Below are positions 1-7,939 of a stretch of 64,000 nucleotides of DNA, in pieces; the first letter of the stretch is position 1, and each line of letters opens with the position of its first letter. Location of the stretch: positions 434,001-498,000 of the forward strand of contig NZ_JANUCO010000001.1 of assembly GCF_024807225.1 (NCBI RefSeq), in the 5' to 3' direction. The notes under the pieces were generated by a model, which was not told the DNA's origin, searched no databases, and worked only from the letters and a program-made list of their open reading frames with translations. This DNA comes from Chryseobacterium ginsenosidimutans (GTDB lineage: Bacteria; Bacteroidota; Bacteroidia; Flavobacteriales; Weeksellaceae). Both the position numbers and the translations under genes were made by a program.

Positions 1-122
1 ATAAAAAAGACGCAGAACAATTAATTAAAGACTTCACGGCATTAGGTTTCCCGGAATTTTTACCGAACGGAAAAAGATGCTTTTTTGAAGTTCCTTTTAA
101 TGATATTAAAAATAAATTTTAA
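1..122 (+). CDS. mutL: DNA mismatch repair protein MutL, C-terminal end (partial)
   Basis: Only the last 39 or so codons are in the window, in the frame whose codons begin at position 3 and that stops with TAA at 120-122. The end reads ...FLPNGKRCFFEVPFNDIKNKF. It resembles the C-terminal dimerisation/endonuclease domain of MutL, where a PNG(K/R) segment precedes the last strand and helix. MutL couples MutS mismatch recognition to strand incision. The stop is 2 bases before the rhomboid start, so the two are probably co-transcribed. The call rests on a short tail and on the usual mutL-rhomboid order in flavobacteria, so it is moderately sure. Confidence 0.6.
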   Translation, partial: KKDAEQLIKDFTALGFPEFLPNGKRCFFEVPFNDIKNKF

Positions 123-124
123 AG

Positions 125-859
125 ATGTTTAATAATATACCACCGATTACACGAAATATTATCATTTTAAATGTGATCGTTTTTATTGTGACATTGATTA
201 TGCCACAACTATACGAGACGCTTTCAGGATTTTATCCCTTTTCTCCAAATTTTAAATCTTGGCAGATTATTACGCATATGTTTATGCATGGTGGATATAT
301 GCATATTTTATTCAATATGTTTACTTTATTTAGTTTTGGACCTGTTTTAGAACAAGCTTTAGGTGAGAAAAAATATTTGATTCTTTATTTTGTAAGTGGA
401 TTGGGAGCTTTTTTCCTATTTAATCTTTGGAATTTCATTGAAGTTCAGCAAATTGTTTCCGGTTTAGAAAGTTTAGGATTAAATGCTTCAGAATTATACT
501 CAAAATCGGTAATCGGTTATTCCGGAAATATGAATATCAGTGCAACCACAACTGAAGGAAAAGAATTATCCCAACAGCTTTATGATGTTTTAAGAACTCC
601 AATGGTTGGAGCTTCCGGAGCAATTTTCGGGGTTGTAGCAGCTTTTGCGACACTTTATCCTAATGCTAAAATAGGGATTATGTTTATTCCGATTCCGATG
701 AAAGTAAAATATGTTTTACCGGTTGTGGTAATAGGCTCTATATATTTAGGCGTTTCAGGAAATGGTGGAGGAATTGCCCATTTAGCGCACGTCGGAGGTG
801 CAATTGTCGGTTTTATTCTGGCGAGAATCTGGAGAAAACATTTGTACAGATTTAATTAA
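125..859 (+). CDS. Rhomboid family intramembrane serine protease
   Basis: This 244-residue polytopic protein has the full rhomboid signature. An HMFMHGGYMHILFNM segment (about residues 52-66) gives the His/Asn oxyanion region. GASGAIFG carries the catalytic Ser at about residue 164. AHLAHVGG near the C-terminus carries the catalytic His at about residue 222. Family members cleave transmembrane substrates within the membrane. A roughly 50-residue loop between TM helices (about residues 95-150) is larger than in GlpG. The ATG lies 2 bases after the mutL stop. Substrates cannot be inferred. Confidence 0.93.
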   Translation: MFNNIPPITRNIIILNVIVFIVTLIMPQLYETLSGFYPFSPNFKSWQIITHMFMHGGYMHILFNMFTLFSFGPVLEQALGEKKYLILYFVSGLGAFFLFNLWNFIEVQQIVSGLESLGLNASELYSKSVIGYSGNMNISATTTEGKELSQQLYDVLRTPMVGASGAIFGVVAAFATLYPNAKIGIMFIPIPMKVKYVLPVVVIGSIYLGVSGNGGGIAHLAHVGGAIVGFILARIWRKHLYRFN

Positions 860-866
860 TTAAACT

Positions 867-1862
867 GTGAAAATCGTCCGCCTCATACTTCTGATTTTAC
901 ACGTAGGAATATTCCTTCTTTTATCAGGAATGTTAATGAATACCTATGTTCCGCCCAAGATTTTTCCTTGGTTGAATCTCCTTTCTTTAGCTTTTCCGGG
1001 CTTAATATTTGGATATATTGTCTTAACGATTTTCTGGATTTTCAGTTGGAAAAAAAGAGCTTTTGTGTTTCTTTTCTTAGGGTTATTATTTTTTAACTCT
1101 ACAATAAGATGGATCAATTATTCTCCTGCAAAAAATGAAACTCCTGATTTAAAAATTGTTTCTTTGAATGCAAAGAATGGAAATTTGGGGGTAAAAAACA
1201 TAGAGTCTTTTATTAATGCTCAAAATGCTGATGTAGTTTTGTTGCAGGAATATGGAGGGGAAAAAGATTATCATTTAGATGGATTAAAAAGATTTCCTGA
1301 TACTGCTATTGTTGCTGTCTTTTCAAAGTTTAGAATTGTTGCCCATAAAGAATTGGTCAAGGGTAATTACGATCATACTAATGTCTATGCAACCCAAGCC
1401 GATATTGCTATAAAGGGAAAGATCTTGCGTTTTATAAATGTGCATCTTCAGCCATTTAGATTTGAAAAAGATATGGTAAAACTTGAAGGCAGTAATTCTC
1501 AAGATAAAGAAAAACTAAAAAATATTGTTAAAAGGCTAATTCCTGTTTTCAAAACACATCAGGATGAGATTAAAATTATCCGGAAAGCTATAGAAGTTTC
1601 TCCTTATCCCGTAATTCTAGCCGGAGATTTTAATTCTGTTCCCAGTTCTTACGAATATTATCATTTGGTAGAAGGGTTGCAAGATGCCTTTGTAGAATCG
1701 GGACGTGGAAGCGCAACAAGCTTTCACGATTACAAATTTCCTATAAGAATTGACTATATTTTTGCTTCAAAAACAATACAACCAATCACTTATAAAGTGG
1801 ATCGTTCTGTGCATATTTCTGATCATTATCCGGTAATTGCGACATTTAAATTAAACAAGTAA
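867..1862 (+). CDS. Endonuclease/exonuclease/phosphatase family membrane protein (copy 1)
   Basis: This 331-residue protein has an N-terminal block of two or three TM helices (about residues 1-75) and then an EEP-fold hydrolase domain. EEP motifs seen are VVLLQEYGG (metal-binding Glu), VILAGDFNSVP (GDFN), DYIFAS and SDHYPVIA (catalytic Asp-His). The family hydrolyses phosphodiesters with Mg2+, including nucleic acids, sphingomyelin and phosphoinositides. The membrane anchor suggests that the domain faces the periplasm. The start is GTG at 867, 7 bases after the rhomboid stop; no ATG fits better. The next gene is a close tandem paralogue. The substrate is unknown. Confidence 0.85.
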   Translation: MKIVRLILLILHVGIFLLLSGMLMNTYVPPKIFPWLNLLSLAFPGLIFGYIVLTIFWIFSWKKRAFVFLFLGLLFFNSTIRWINYSPAKNETPDLKIVSLNAKNGNLGVKNIESFINAQNADVVLLQEYGGEKDYHLDGLKRFPDTAIVAVFSKFRIVAHKELVKGNYDHTNVYATQADIAIKGKILRFINVHLQPFRFEKDMVKLEGSNSQDKEKLKNIVKRLIPVFKTHQDEIKIIRKAIEVSPYPVILAGDFNSVPSSYEYYHLVEGLQDAFVESGRGSATSFHDYKFPIRIDYIFASKTIQPITYKVDRSVHISDHYPVIATFKLNK

Positions 1863-1937
1863 ATCACAAAAACAGTTAAAATTATTCACCTTGGTAGGGT
1901 TTTTGCTTAAAAATCTGGGTATCCTTAGATTGTTTTC

Positions 1938-2912
1938 ATGAAGCCGCGCCAGATATTGTTGTTTTCCCATATTACCGTTGTTATTTTACTCCTTTGTACA
2001 TTAGGAAATGCTTGGATTCCGCCTAATCTTCTGGGCAATCTCAATCTCCTTTCTTTAGGATTTCCGTACTTAATTTCATTACACATTATATTTACCCTTG
2101 TTTGGGTTTTTAAAAGAAAAAAAATTGCCATTGCTTTTGTTCTGGGAACTTTTCTTTTCTATAATCCGATCAGAAGATGGGTGAATTTTACTCCCAAAAA
2201 CGATAATTTAAAATCGATCCGAGATATAAAAGTGCTTACTTTTAATGTAAAATATGGTGATTTTGGCTGGGATAAAGTGAAAAAATACATCAAAGATCAA
2301 GATGCGGATATCATTTTAGTTCAGGAAAGGGATACGAATCGTGCACTGAGACAGGATCTTGTAAAATATCCTTCCGTTATTTTAAAAACAAAGCATAAGA
2401 TCATAAGACAGGAAGAATTAATCACAGATAATTCCAGAGGAAATTCTTTCTATGCAGATGTTGATATTCACGGTAAAATAGTGCGGATTGTAAATGTGTA
2501 TCTTGAGCCGTTCAGACTGCATAAATCGATGTTGCAATTTGATGGTTTGGGAAAAGAAGGCGGAAAAATTAATACCCTTCTTTCACACATGATTCCTACT
2601 TTCAAAGCACATGAAGATCAGATAAAAAAAATTAGAAAAGTGATCGATCTTTCGCCATATCCTGTGATTTTGGCGGGTGATTTTAATTCTGTTCCGAATT
2701 CTTATGAATATTATAATCTGGGAAAAGATCTTCAGGATGCCTTTTTGGAAGCCGGAAACGGAAGTTCTTCAAGTTTTCATGATTATAAAGTTCCTTTGAG
2801 AATTGATTATATTTTTACTTCAAAATCAATTATTCCATTAAGCTATAAAGTTGATAATTCTGTACTATTATCGGATCACTATCCTGTAATTGCAGAATTT
2901 CTACTAAATTAG
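1938..2912 (+). CDS. Endonuclease/exonuclease/phosphatase family membrane protein (copy 2)
   Basis: This 324-residue paralogue of the preceding gene has the same layout: N-terminal TM helices and an EEP hydrolase domain with IILVQERD, VILAGDFNSVP, DYIFTS and SDHYPVIA. The two copies are strongly alike around the GDFN and SxSFHDYK blocks but differ in the TM part and the central region, so the duplication is not recent. The ATG at 1938 starts 75 bases after copy 1 stops. All catalytic motifs are kept, so both copies look active. Confidence 0.85.
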   Translation: MKPRQILLFSHITVVILLLCTLGNAWIPPNLLGNLNLLSLGFPYLISLHIIFTLVWVFKRKKIAIAFVLGTFLFYNPIRRWVNFTPKNDNLKSIRDIKVLTFNVKYGDFGWDKVKKYIKDQDADIILVQERDTNRALRQDLVKYPSVILKTKHKIIRQEELITDNSRGNSFYADVDIHGKIVRIVNVYLEPFRLHKSMLQFDGLGKEGGKINTLLSHMIPTFKAHEDQIKKIRKVIDLSPYPVILAGDFNSVPNSYEYYNLGKDLQDAFLEAGNGSSSSFHDYKVPLRIDYIFTSKSIIPLSYKVDNSVLLSDHYPVIAEFLLN

Positions 2913-2916
2913 TTCC

Positions 2917-3280
2917 ATGAAAAATTTACTTTTTGCAGCCTTTATTTTTTTGGTTTTACTAGTTTCCTGTTCTAAGCAAGAAACCGGCAGATTTTTATCC
3001 TACAGACAGTGCAAAAGCGAGTTATGATACGATTCCCGTGGATTCTTTTTCGGATGGCGCTACTTCTGTTGATATTGTGGAACAGATCAGAATGTCTTCT
3101 CAGAAATATCAAGATTCTGTAAAAGAAGCTTTGAAACTTCAGGAGCAGGAGAAAAAACTGAAGGAAGAGCTGGAAAAAGAGAACAAAAAGAAGGCGGAAG
3201 ACGAAAAGAAAAAAACTGATGAAGAGAAAAAACAAAAAGTATCTGAAACTCCGGCTGCAAATGGAACAAAAACAGAATAA
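2917..3280 (+). CDS. Small Lys/Glu-rich lipoprotein, frameshifted in this sequence
   Basis: The ATG at 2917 begins a lipoprotein signal peptide (MKNLLFAAFIFLVLLVSCSK, lipobox LVSC). The frame breaks at GAAAC 2980-2984 and hits a stop at 3028-3030. Removing one A gives CSKQEPADFYPTDSAKAS... and joins the downstream frame, which runs to 3280 for about 120 residues. The second half is a charged coiled-coil of Lys, Glu and Gln. No conserved domain was recognised. It follows the EEP pair by 4 bases and is probably in that operon. The single extra base is of the same kind as in seven other genes here and may be a sequence error. Confidence 0.7.
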
Positions 3281-3282
3281 TA

Positions 3283-3300
3283 TTTAAATCCGGATTTAAA
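3283..3300. repeat. 18-bp perfect palindrome downstream of the lipoprotein
   Basis: TTTAAATCCGGATTTAAA is a perfect 18-bp palindrome 3 bases after the stop at 3280. It has no loop, so it is either a weak 3'-end hairpin or a protein-binding dyad. No poly-T tract of terminator quality follows directly. The rest of 3301-3534 is AT-rich and holds no gene that I can see. Confidence 0.4.
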
Positions 3301-3534
3301 ATTTTCTACAAAGATTTTTTAACATTAAGGAATTAAGATTTTCAGGATTTTATTCTTAAAAAGCTTTAAAAAATCAACTCATTGATTTCTCAATTCTTAG
3401 TAAAGGGCAAAATTTCTTAAATTCTTAATGCTTAAAATAAAGAATAAACTTTGTTTATTTACGTTAAGAAAATTTAGATTATAAAATTTAAAGAAACTCT
3501 TAAATCAAACCACACTTTTAAATAATCAATACCT

Positions 3535-3945
3535 ATGAAAAAAAGCATTTTATCAGCAGTAATGGTAGCAACATTGGTTGTATCATGTACAAAATCGAGT
3601 TCAAAAACAGAAAAAATAGAAAATCCTGATGGTTCGGTAACGATTACCACAACAACAGAAAGCCAGACCGGAATTGATGTTGATACCGCAAAAATCAATC
3701 AGGCAAAAGAAAAAGCACAGACGAAAATCGATGCTGCCGGAGAAAAGATAGACAAAGCTGCAGATGATGCGAAATCTAAAATCGATGCCACTGCAGATAA
3801 GACAAAAGAAGATCTTCACAAAGCAGGACAGGACATTAAAACTGAAGCGAATAAAGTAGGTAAAGATGTGAAAACTGCCGCTGCAAAAGGAGCTTCGAAA
3901 GTAGAAGAAGGAGCAAAAAAGCTGAAAGAAGATTTAAGTAAATAA
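3535..3945 (+). CDS. Small lipoprotein with LEA/apolipoprotein-like amphipathic repeats
   Basis: This 136-residue protein has a lipoprotein signal (MKKSILSAVMVATLVVSCTK, lipobox VVSC). A Thr-rich segment follows (DGSVTITTTTES). The region from about residue 50 to the end is built of irregular 11-residue amphipathic units rich in Ala, Lys, Asp and Glu, such as AGEKIDKAADDAKSKIDATA and ADKTKEDLHKAGQDIKTEA. This composition is typical of LEA- or CsbD/YtxH-like stress proteins. It is likely anchored to a membrane with an extended helical body. The function is not known. A strong terminator follows at once. Confidence 0.75.
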   Translation: MKKSILSAVMVATLVVSCTKSSSKTEKIENPDGSVTITTTTESQTGIDVDTAKINQAKEKAQTKIDAAGEKIDKAADDAKSKIDATADKTKEDLHKAGQDIKTEANKVGKDVKTAAAKGASKVEEGAKKLKEDLSK

Positions 3946-3948
3946 AAC

Positions 3949-3979
3949 AAAAACCGCAGAATCTCCTGCGGTTTTTTTA
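3949..3979. terminator. Bidirectional Rho-independent terminator
   Basis: The arms AAAACCGCAG and CTGCGGTTTT enclose a 6-base loop, with T-rich flanks on both strands. It lies between the convergent lipoprotein gene (+) and the GH3-like gene (-) and overlaps the last codon of the latter. Confidence 0.85.
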
Positions 3980-5491
3980 TTTGTTCAATTCCAGTAAAGG
4001 ATCGATATATTCTCTGTCGTTGCTCAATCTCGGAACTTTATTCTGTCCCCCGAGTTTTCCTTTGGATTCCAGCCATTGATAGAATAGCTTATCTTTTGCG
4101 ATATGTACAATTGGTCTTTTCAATGTGAGATTGTTGTATCGTTTTGCTTCGTAATCCGAGTTGATGGATTTCAAGTGTTGGTCGAAAATGTCTATAAAAC
4201 GCTCTAAATCGTTCGGTTTTTCGCAGAATTCGAAAATCCACTCATGAGCACCACCTTCATTTTCTTTCATGAAAACAGGGGCTCCTGTGAAGTCAGAAAC
4301 CGCCGAGTTGGTTGCTTCACAAGCTTTGGAAAGTGCAGATTCTACGTTGGTGATCATTAATTCTTCCCCAAAAGCATTAATATAATGTTTCGTTCTTCCT
4401 GTAATCTTTATTCTGAAAGGATTAACTGACGTGAAAATTACAGTGTCCCCGATTAAATATCTCCACAAACCGCCGTTGGTGGTAATCACCATCGCATAGT
4501 TTTTCCCAACCTCTACGTCTTCAAGACTCACCACTTTTGGGTTTGAATAATGAAACTCATCCATTGGGATAAATTCGTAGAAAATCCCGTAATCGAGCAT
4601 CAGTAGCATTTCATCACTATTCGATCTGTCCTGAATTCCGAAAAAGCCTTCAGAAGCATTATAGATCTCGTAATAATTAATGTTTTTCCCGATAATCTGT
4701 TTGTATTGTTCTTTATAAGGTTTAAAACTTATTCCGCCATGAAAGAAAACTTCGAGATTAGGCCATAATTCTGAAACGTTTTTAACATCCGTCTCTTTCA
4801 TAACTCTCTGCAAAAGAACCAGCATCCAGCTCGGAACCCCCAAAATACTTCCGATATCTTGATTTTTAACCTCAGAAGTGATCGCTTTCAGTTTGCTTTC
4901 CCATTCTCCCATTAAAGAAACTTTCTTACTTGGAGTCGTGGTAATTTCTACCCAAAACGGAAGATTATCAATTAAAATAGCAGACAAGTCGCCAAATTTT
5001 GTGTTAAAATCCGCATACAATTCAGAACTTCCTCCTAAACGCAAGTTTTTATAATTAAAAAGCTGATTTTCAGGATGATTATTGGCATAAATGGAAACCA
5101 TATCTTTTCCGGCTTTCATGTGACAGTATTCCAGACTTTCGGCTGAAATCGGGATAAACTTGCTTTTTGCGTTTGTTGTTCCTGAGGATTTGGCAAAATG
5201 TTTAATGTAACCGGGCCAGCTTACATCTTTGTATCCTTGCCGCGCTCTTTCAATATAAGGCTCCATTTCTTCATACGTAACAACCGGAACCTTGTTCTTA
5301 AAGTCCTGATAACTCGAAATAGAATTAAAACCATACTTCCTGCCGTATTCCGTATCTTCGGCATGAAACAATTGGGAAAATAAGATACCCTTCTGTGTTT
5401 CAATAGGATGATCCATGAAATTCTGAATCTGATCTATCCTTTGACGGATAAACCAATTCACCACAGTATTGAATAATGCTTTCGTTGCCAT
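3977..5491 (-). CDS. GH3 auxin-responsive promoter family protein (acyl-adenylating enzyme)
   Basis: This 504-residue protein matches the bacterial GH3-like family, members of the ANL adenylating superfamily best known from plant hormone-amino acid synthetases. Motifs seen include FAKSSGTTNAKSKFIPIS (ATP-binding P-loop-like, about residues 100-117), YNASEGFFG (the YxxSEG acyl/ATP motif), YRLIGD-like WRYLIGDTVIF and ITGRTKHYINAFGEE. These bacterial proteins presumably adenylate a carboxylate, but their substrates are largely undefined. It is a single-gene unit: a -7 box lies just upstream and a terminator just downstream. The ATG at 5491 is 6 bases from the -7 box. Confidence 0.85.
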   Translation of the reverse strand: MATKALFNTVVNWFIRQRIDQIQNFMDHPIETQKGILFSQLFHAEDTEYGRKYGFNSISSYQDFKNKVPVVTYEEMEPYIERARQGYKDVSWPGYIKHFAKSSGTTNAKSKFIPISAESLEYCHMKAGKDMVSIYANNHPENQLFNYKNLRLGGSSELYADFNTKFGDLSAILIDNLPFWVEITTTPSKKVSLMGEWESKLKAITSEVKNQDIGSILGVPSWMLVLLQRVMKETDVKNVSELWPNLEVFFHGGISFKPYKEQYKQIIGKNINYYEIYNASEGFFGIQDRSNSDEMLLMLDYGIFYEFIPMDEFHYSNPKVVSLEDVEVGKNYAMVITTNGGLWRYLIGDTVIFTSVNPFRIKITGRTKHYINAFGEELMITNVESALSKACEATNSAVSDFTGAPVFMKENEGGAHEWIFEFCEKPNDLERFIDIFDQHLKSINSDYEAKRYNNLTLKRPIVHIAKDKLFYQWLESKGKLGGQNKVPRLSNDREYIDPLLELNK

Positions 5492-5496
5492 TTCAA

Positions 5497-5504
5497 CAAA
5501 TATA
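5497..5504 (-). promoter_or_regulatory. -7 promoter box (TATATTTG) of the GH3-like gene
   Basis: Read on the minus strand, TATATTTG fits the Bacteroidota TAnnTTTG box. It ends only 5 bases before the ATG. Transcription would start at or next to the start codon, so the mRNA would be leaderless or nearly so. Confidence 0.5.
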
Positions 5505-5545
5505 ATAATATTTGAATTTTTATAGTATTTTTTATTGCGATAAAT

Positions 5546-5577
5546 GGAAAAACCGCTACAAAATTTGTAACGGTTTG
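5546..5577 (-). terminator. Terminator after the DUF6705-type array
   Basis: The arms AAACCG-TACAAA and TTTGTA-CGGTTT have one internal mismatch, with a T-run on the minus strand. It closes the lipoprotein array. A near-identical hairpin occurs at 9463-9493. Confidence 0.75.
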
Positions 5578-5587
5578 ATATTTAGAT

Positions 5588-6147
5588 TTACTGTTTTATA
5601 AAAATAGCATCATAAGGAAGAGGTTCTGGTCTCTGGTTTGGCGGATAATTGTAGTAAAAGCAATCCGGCTCAAGCCAGTTCTCATCTTCTCCATAATGCC
5701 ATTTTAATTGTGTTTTAGTAGAATCTGTAAAATTAATTATTATAGTACCGGATCGCATACATAAATCCCTATCCACATATCCTAAAATATATTTTTCTTC
5801 TCCATTTTTGAAATTAATACCTTTTATTTTCACATTATCACCTGAAAGATTAGTATTATCAAATAATAAATTGCCTGAAGAATCTAAAACTTTGAAATTA
5901 ATAATAAGATAATCTAAATATGAATATAAACCAGATCTATATTTATTAACTTCTTTTGATATATATATATATACACAGTTTTATTATTCCAAGTCGCCTT
6001 CCAAGTTCCGGTATAATCATTTAGTTCATTATTTGTATCTTTTAAATATGAATTATCGGGAATATCAGTGTACGTTCTGAGTGGATAGGTTTGAGATTTA
6101 CAGCTGAATGTAAATAATATAAGTAATATTAAAATAATGTTTTTCAT
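5588..6147 (-). pseudogene. DUF6705-type lipoprotein, copy 1, disrupted by a TA-tract frameshift
   Basis: This is the fourth and last gene of a tandem array of about 185-residue lipoproteins. Residues 1-60 (MKNIILILLILFTFSCKSQ..., lipobox TFSC) are almost identical to copy 3. After NNKTVYIYIY the frame is lost, and the C-terminal half (KIKGINFKNGEEKY... to PPNQRPEPLPYDAIFIKQ) continues in another frame. At about 5958-5974 this copy has seven AT units where copy 3 has six. The 2-base difference explains the shift. Slippage at this tract could restore the protein, so it may be phase-variable, decaying, or a sequence error. Function of the family is unknown. Confidence 0.75.
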
Positions 6148-6164
6148 AAATGTGTTTGGAAATT

Positions 6165-6197
6165 AAAAACTATCCCTAATATAGAGAGATAGTTTTT
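6165..6197 (-). terminator. Hairpin between DUF6705-type copies 2 and 1
   Basis: The arms AAAAACTATC and GATAGTTTTT are perfect and both ends are T/A-rich. The hairpin follows the stop of copy 2. An identical hairpin follows copy 4 at 7336-7368, so it was duplicated along with the genes. It probably acts as a partial terminator or mRNA 3'-end stabiliser. Confidence 0.65.
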
Positions 6198-6203
6198 GTT
6201 TAT

Positions 6204-6761
6204 TTATTGTTTTGTAAAAACAGCATTGTATGGAAGAGGTTCTGGTCTTTGGTTTGGCGGATAATTGTAGTAAAAGCAATCGCTATCTATCAAATTTTCG
6301 GTTTCTCCGTAATGCCACTTTAATTGTGTTTTAGTACTATCTGTAAAACTTATATCAACAAATCCAGTGCGTAAACATAGGTCAGTATCTACATAAGTAA
6401 AATAATATTTATTTTCCCCATTTCTAAAATTAATACCATTAATCTTTACATAATCTCCGGTTAGATTTGTATTATCAAATAAAATATTACCTGCTATATC
6501 GGTTACTTTAAATTTAATAATAAGAGAATCAATATATACATATAACCCTGAATTATATTTATTTACTTCTTTCGATATATATATAAATATCGTTTTGCTA
6601 TTCCAATTTGCTTTCCATGTACCAACATAATCAGCAAGTTCATTATTTGTATCTTTTAAATATGAATTATCGGGAATATCAGTGTACGTTCTGAGTGGAT
6701 AAGTTTGAGATTTACAGCTAATTGTAAATAATATAAATAGTATTAAAATAATATTTTTCAT
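6204..6761 (-). CDS. DUF6705-type lipoprotein, copy 2
   Basis: This intact 185-residue lipoprotein (MKNIILILFILFTISCKSQTYPL, lipobox TISC) has the family pattern: TYPLRTYTDIPDNSYLKD, a Trp-rich GTWKANWNSK strand, a central FKVTDIAGNILFDN block, DTDLCLRTG and the closing CFYYNYPPNQRPEPLPYNA. It looks like an all-beta, lipocalin-sized outer-membrane or periplasmic protein, but no function is known. I chose the ATG at 6761, which overlaps the TGA of copy 3 by one base (TGATG), a sign of translational coupling. A GTG one codon earlier is the only alternative. Confidence 0.82.
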   Translation of the reverse strand: MKNIILILFILFTISCKSQTYPLRTYTDIPDNSYLKDTNNELADYVGTWKANWNSKTIFIYISKEVNKYNSGLYVYIDSLIIKFKVTDIAGNILFDNTNLTGDYVKINGINFRNGENKYYFTYVDTDLCLRTGFVDISFTDSTKTQLKWHYGETENLIDSDCFYYNYPPNQRPEPLPYNAVFTKQ

Positions 6762-7318
6762 CACTGCTTTATAAAAATGGCATCTTTAGGTATTGCCTCT
6801 GGTCTTTGAGCCGGTGGAAGACCATAATAAAAGCAATCTTGATCAATCCAGTTTTCAAATTCACTAAAAACCCATTTCAATTGTGTTTTGCTTGAGTCTG
6901 TGAAATTAATAGCTATAATACCAGATTTCAAACACAAATCCCTGTCCACATAACTTAAAGAATATTTATTAGTATTAGCTTTAAATCCTACACCATGTAT
7001 TTTAATCTCGTCATTTGTAAGATTAGTGTCATTAAACAAAATATTACCTGCCAAATCTGTGACTTTAAATTTTATTATAAGGAAATCCATGTACACATAT
7101 AAAGAAGATCTATATTTATTAACTTCTTTTGATATATATATATACACAGTTTTATTATTCCAAGTCGCCTTCCAAGTTCCGGTATAATCATTTAGTTCAT
7201 TATTTGTATCTTTTAAATATGAATTATCGGGAATATCAGTGTACGTTCTGAGTGGATAGGTTTGAGATTTACAGCTGAATGTAAATAATATAAGTAGTAT
7301 TAAAATAATGTTTTTCAT
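6761..7318 (-). CDS. DUF6705-type lipoprotein, copy 3
   Basis: This intact 185-residue lipoprotein (lipobox FTFSC) is the intact twin of broken copy 1: their first 160 or so bases and the upstream hairpin are almost the same. It then diverges (KVTDLAGNILFNDTNLTNDEIKIHGVGF) and ends CFYYGLPPAQRPEAIPKDAIFIKQ. It carries six AT units in the tract that has seven in copy 1, so its frame is open. It is translationally coupled to copy 2. Paralogous arrays of this family suggest recombination or selection for variants. The ligand or partner is unknown. Confidence 0.82.
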   Translation of the reverse strand: MKNIILILLILFTFSCKSQTYPLRTYTDIPDNSYLKDTNNELNDYTGTWKATWNNKTVYIYISKEVNKYRSSLYVYMDFLIIKFKVTDLAGNILFNDTNLTNDEIKIHGVGFKANTNKYSLSYVDRDLCLKSGIIAINFTDSSKTQLKWVFSEFENWIDQDCFYYGLPPAQRPEAIPKDAIFIKQ

Positions 7319-7335
7319 AAATGTGTTTGGAAATT

Positions 7336-7368
7336 AAAAACTATCCCTAATATAGAGAGATAGTTTTT
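7336..7368 (-). terminator. Hairpin between DUF6705-type copies 4 and 3
   Basis: The arms AAAAACTATC and GATAGTTTTT are the same as at 6165-6197. The hairpin starts 3 bases after the stop of copy 4. Confidence 0.65.
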
Positions 7369-7370
7369 GT

Positions 7371-7928
7371 TTATTGTTTTGTAAAAACAGCACTTTGGGG
7401 AAGTGGTTCTGGTCTTTGGTCTAAAGGATAGTTATAATAAAAACAATCAGGTTCAAGCCAGTTTTCTTGTTCAGAATAAACCCAATTTAATTGTGTTTTG
7501 GTAGAATCAGTAAAATTAATTCGTATAAGGCCCCATTTTCCACACAAGTCATCATCCCCATATCCTAAAGAGTATGTATCAGTACCGCCTTTAAAATTAG
7601 ATCCAAAAATTTTTGCATCATTGTTGGAAAGGTTAGTATTATTGAACAAGATATTACCTAATGCATCAGTGACTTTAAATTTAATAATCAGATAATCCTT
7701 ATAAATATTTAAAGAGTTGTTATATTTATTAATTTCTTCGAATATATATATATATATGGTTTTATTGTTCCATGTGGCTTTCCAAGTTCCAACATAATCA
7801 TTAAGCTCATTATTCATATCTTTTAAATATGAATTATCAGGAACATCAGTGTAGGTTCTAAGTGGATATGTTTGAGATTTACAGCTGAGTGTAAATAATA
7901 TAGATAATATTAGAATAATATTTTTCAT
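7371..7928 (-). CDS. DUF6705-type lipoprotein, copy 4
   Basis: This 185-residue lipoprotein (MKNIILILSILFTLSCKSQ, lipobox TLSC) is the first gene of the array. It has TYPLRTYTDVPDNSYLKD, GTWKATWNNKTIYIYIFEEINK and CFYYNYPLDQRPEPLPQSAVF. I place the start at the ATG at 7928 because it begins the signal peptide, as in the other copies; the longer frame would overlap the upstream gene. The gap to the upstream lipoprotein is 11 bases, so the whole array is probably transcribed from the promoter at about 9450. Confidence 0.82.
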   Translation of the reverse strand: MKNIILILSILFTLSCKSQTYPLRTYTDVPDNSYLKDMNNELNDYVGTWKATWNNKTIYIYIFEEINKYNNSLNIYKDYLIIKFKVTDALGNILFNNTNLSNNDAKIFGSNFKGGTDTYSLGYGDDDLCGKWGLIRINFTDSTKTQLNWVYSEQENWLEPDCFYYNYPLDQRPEPLPQSAVFTKQ

Positions 7929-7939
7929 AATAGTAGGTT

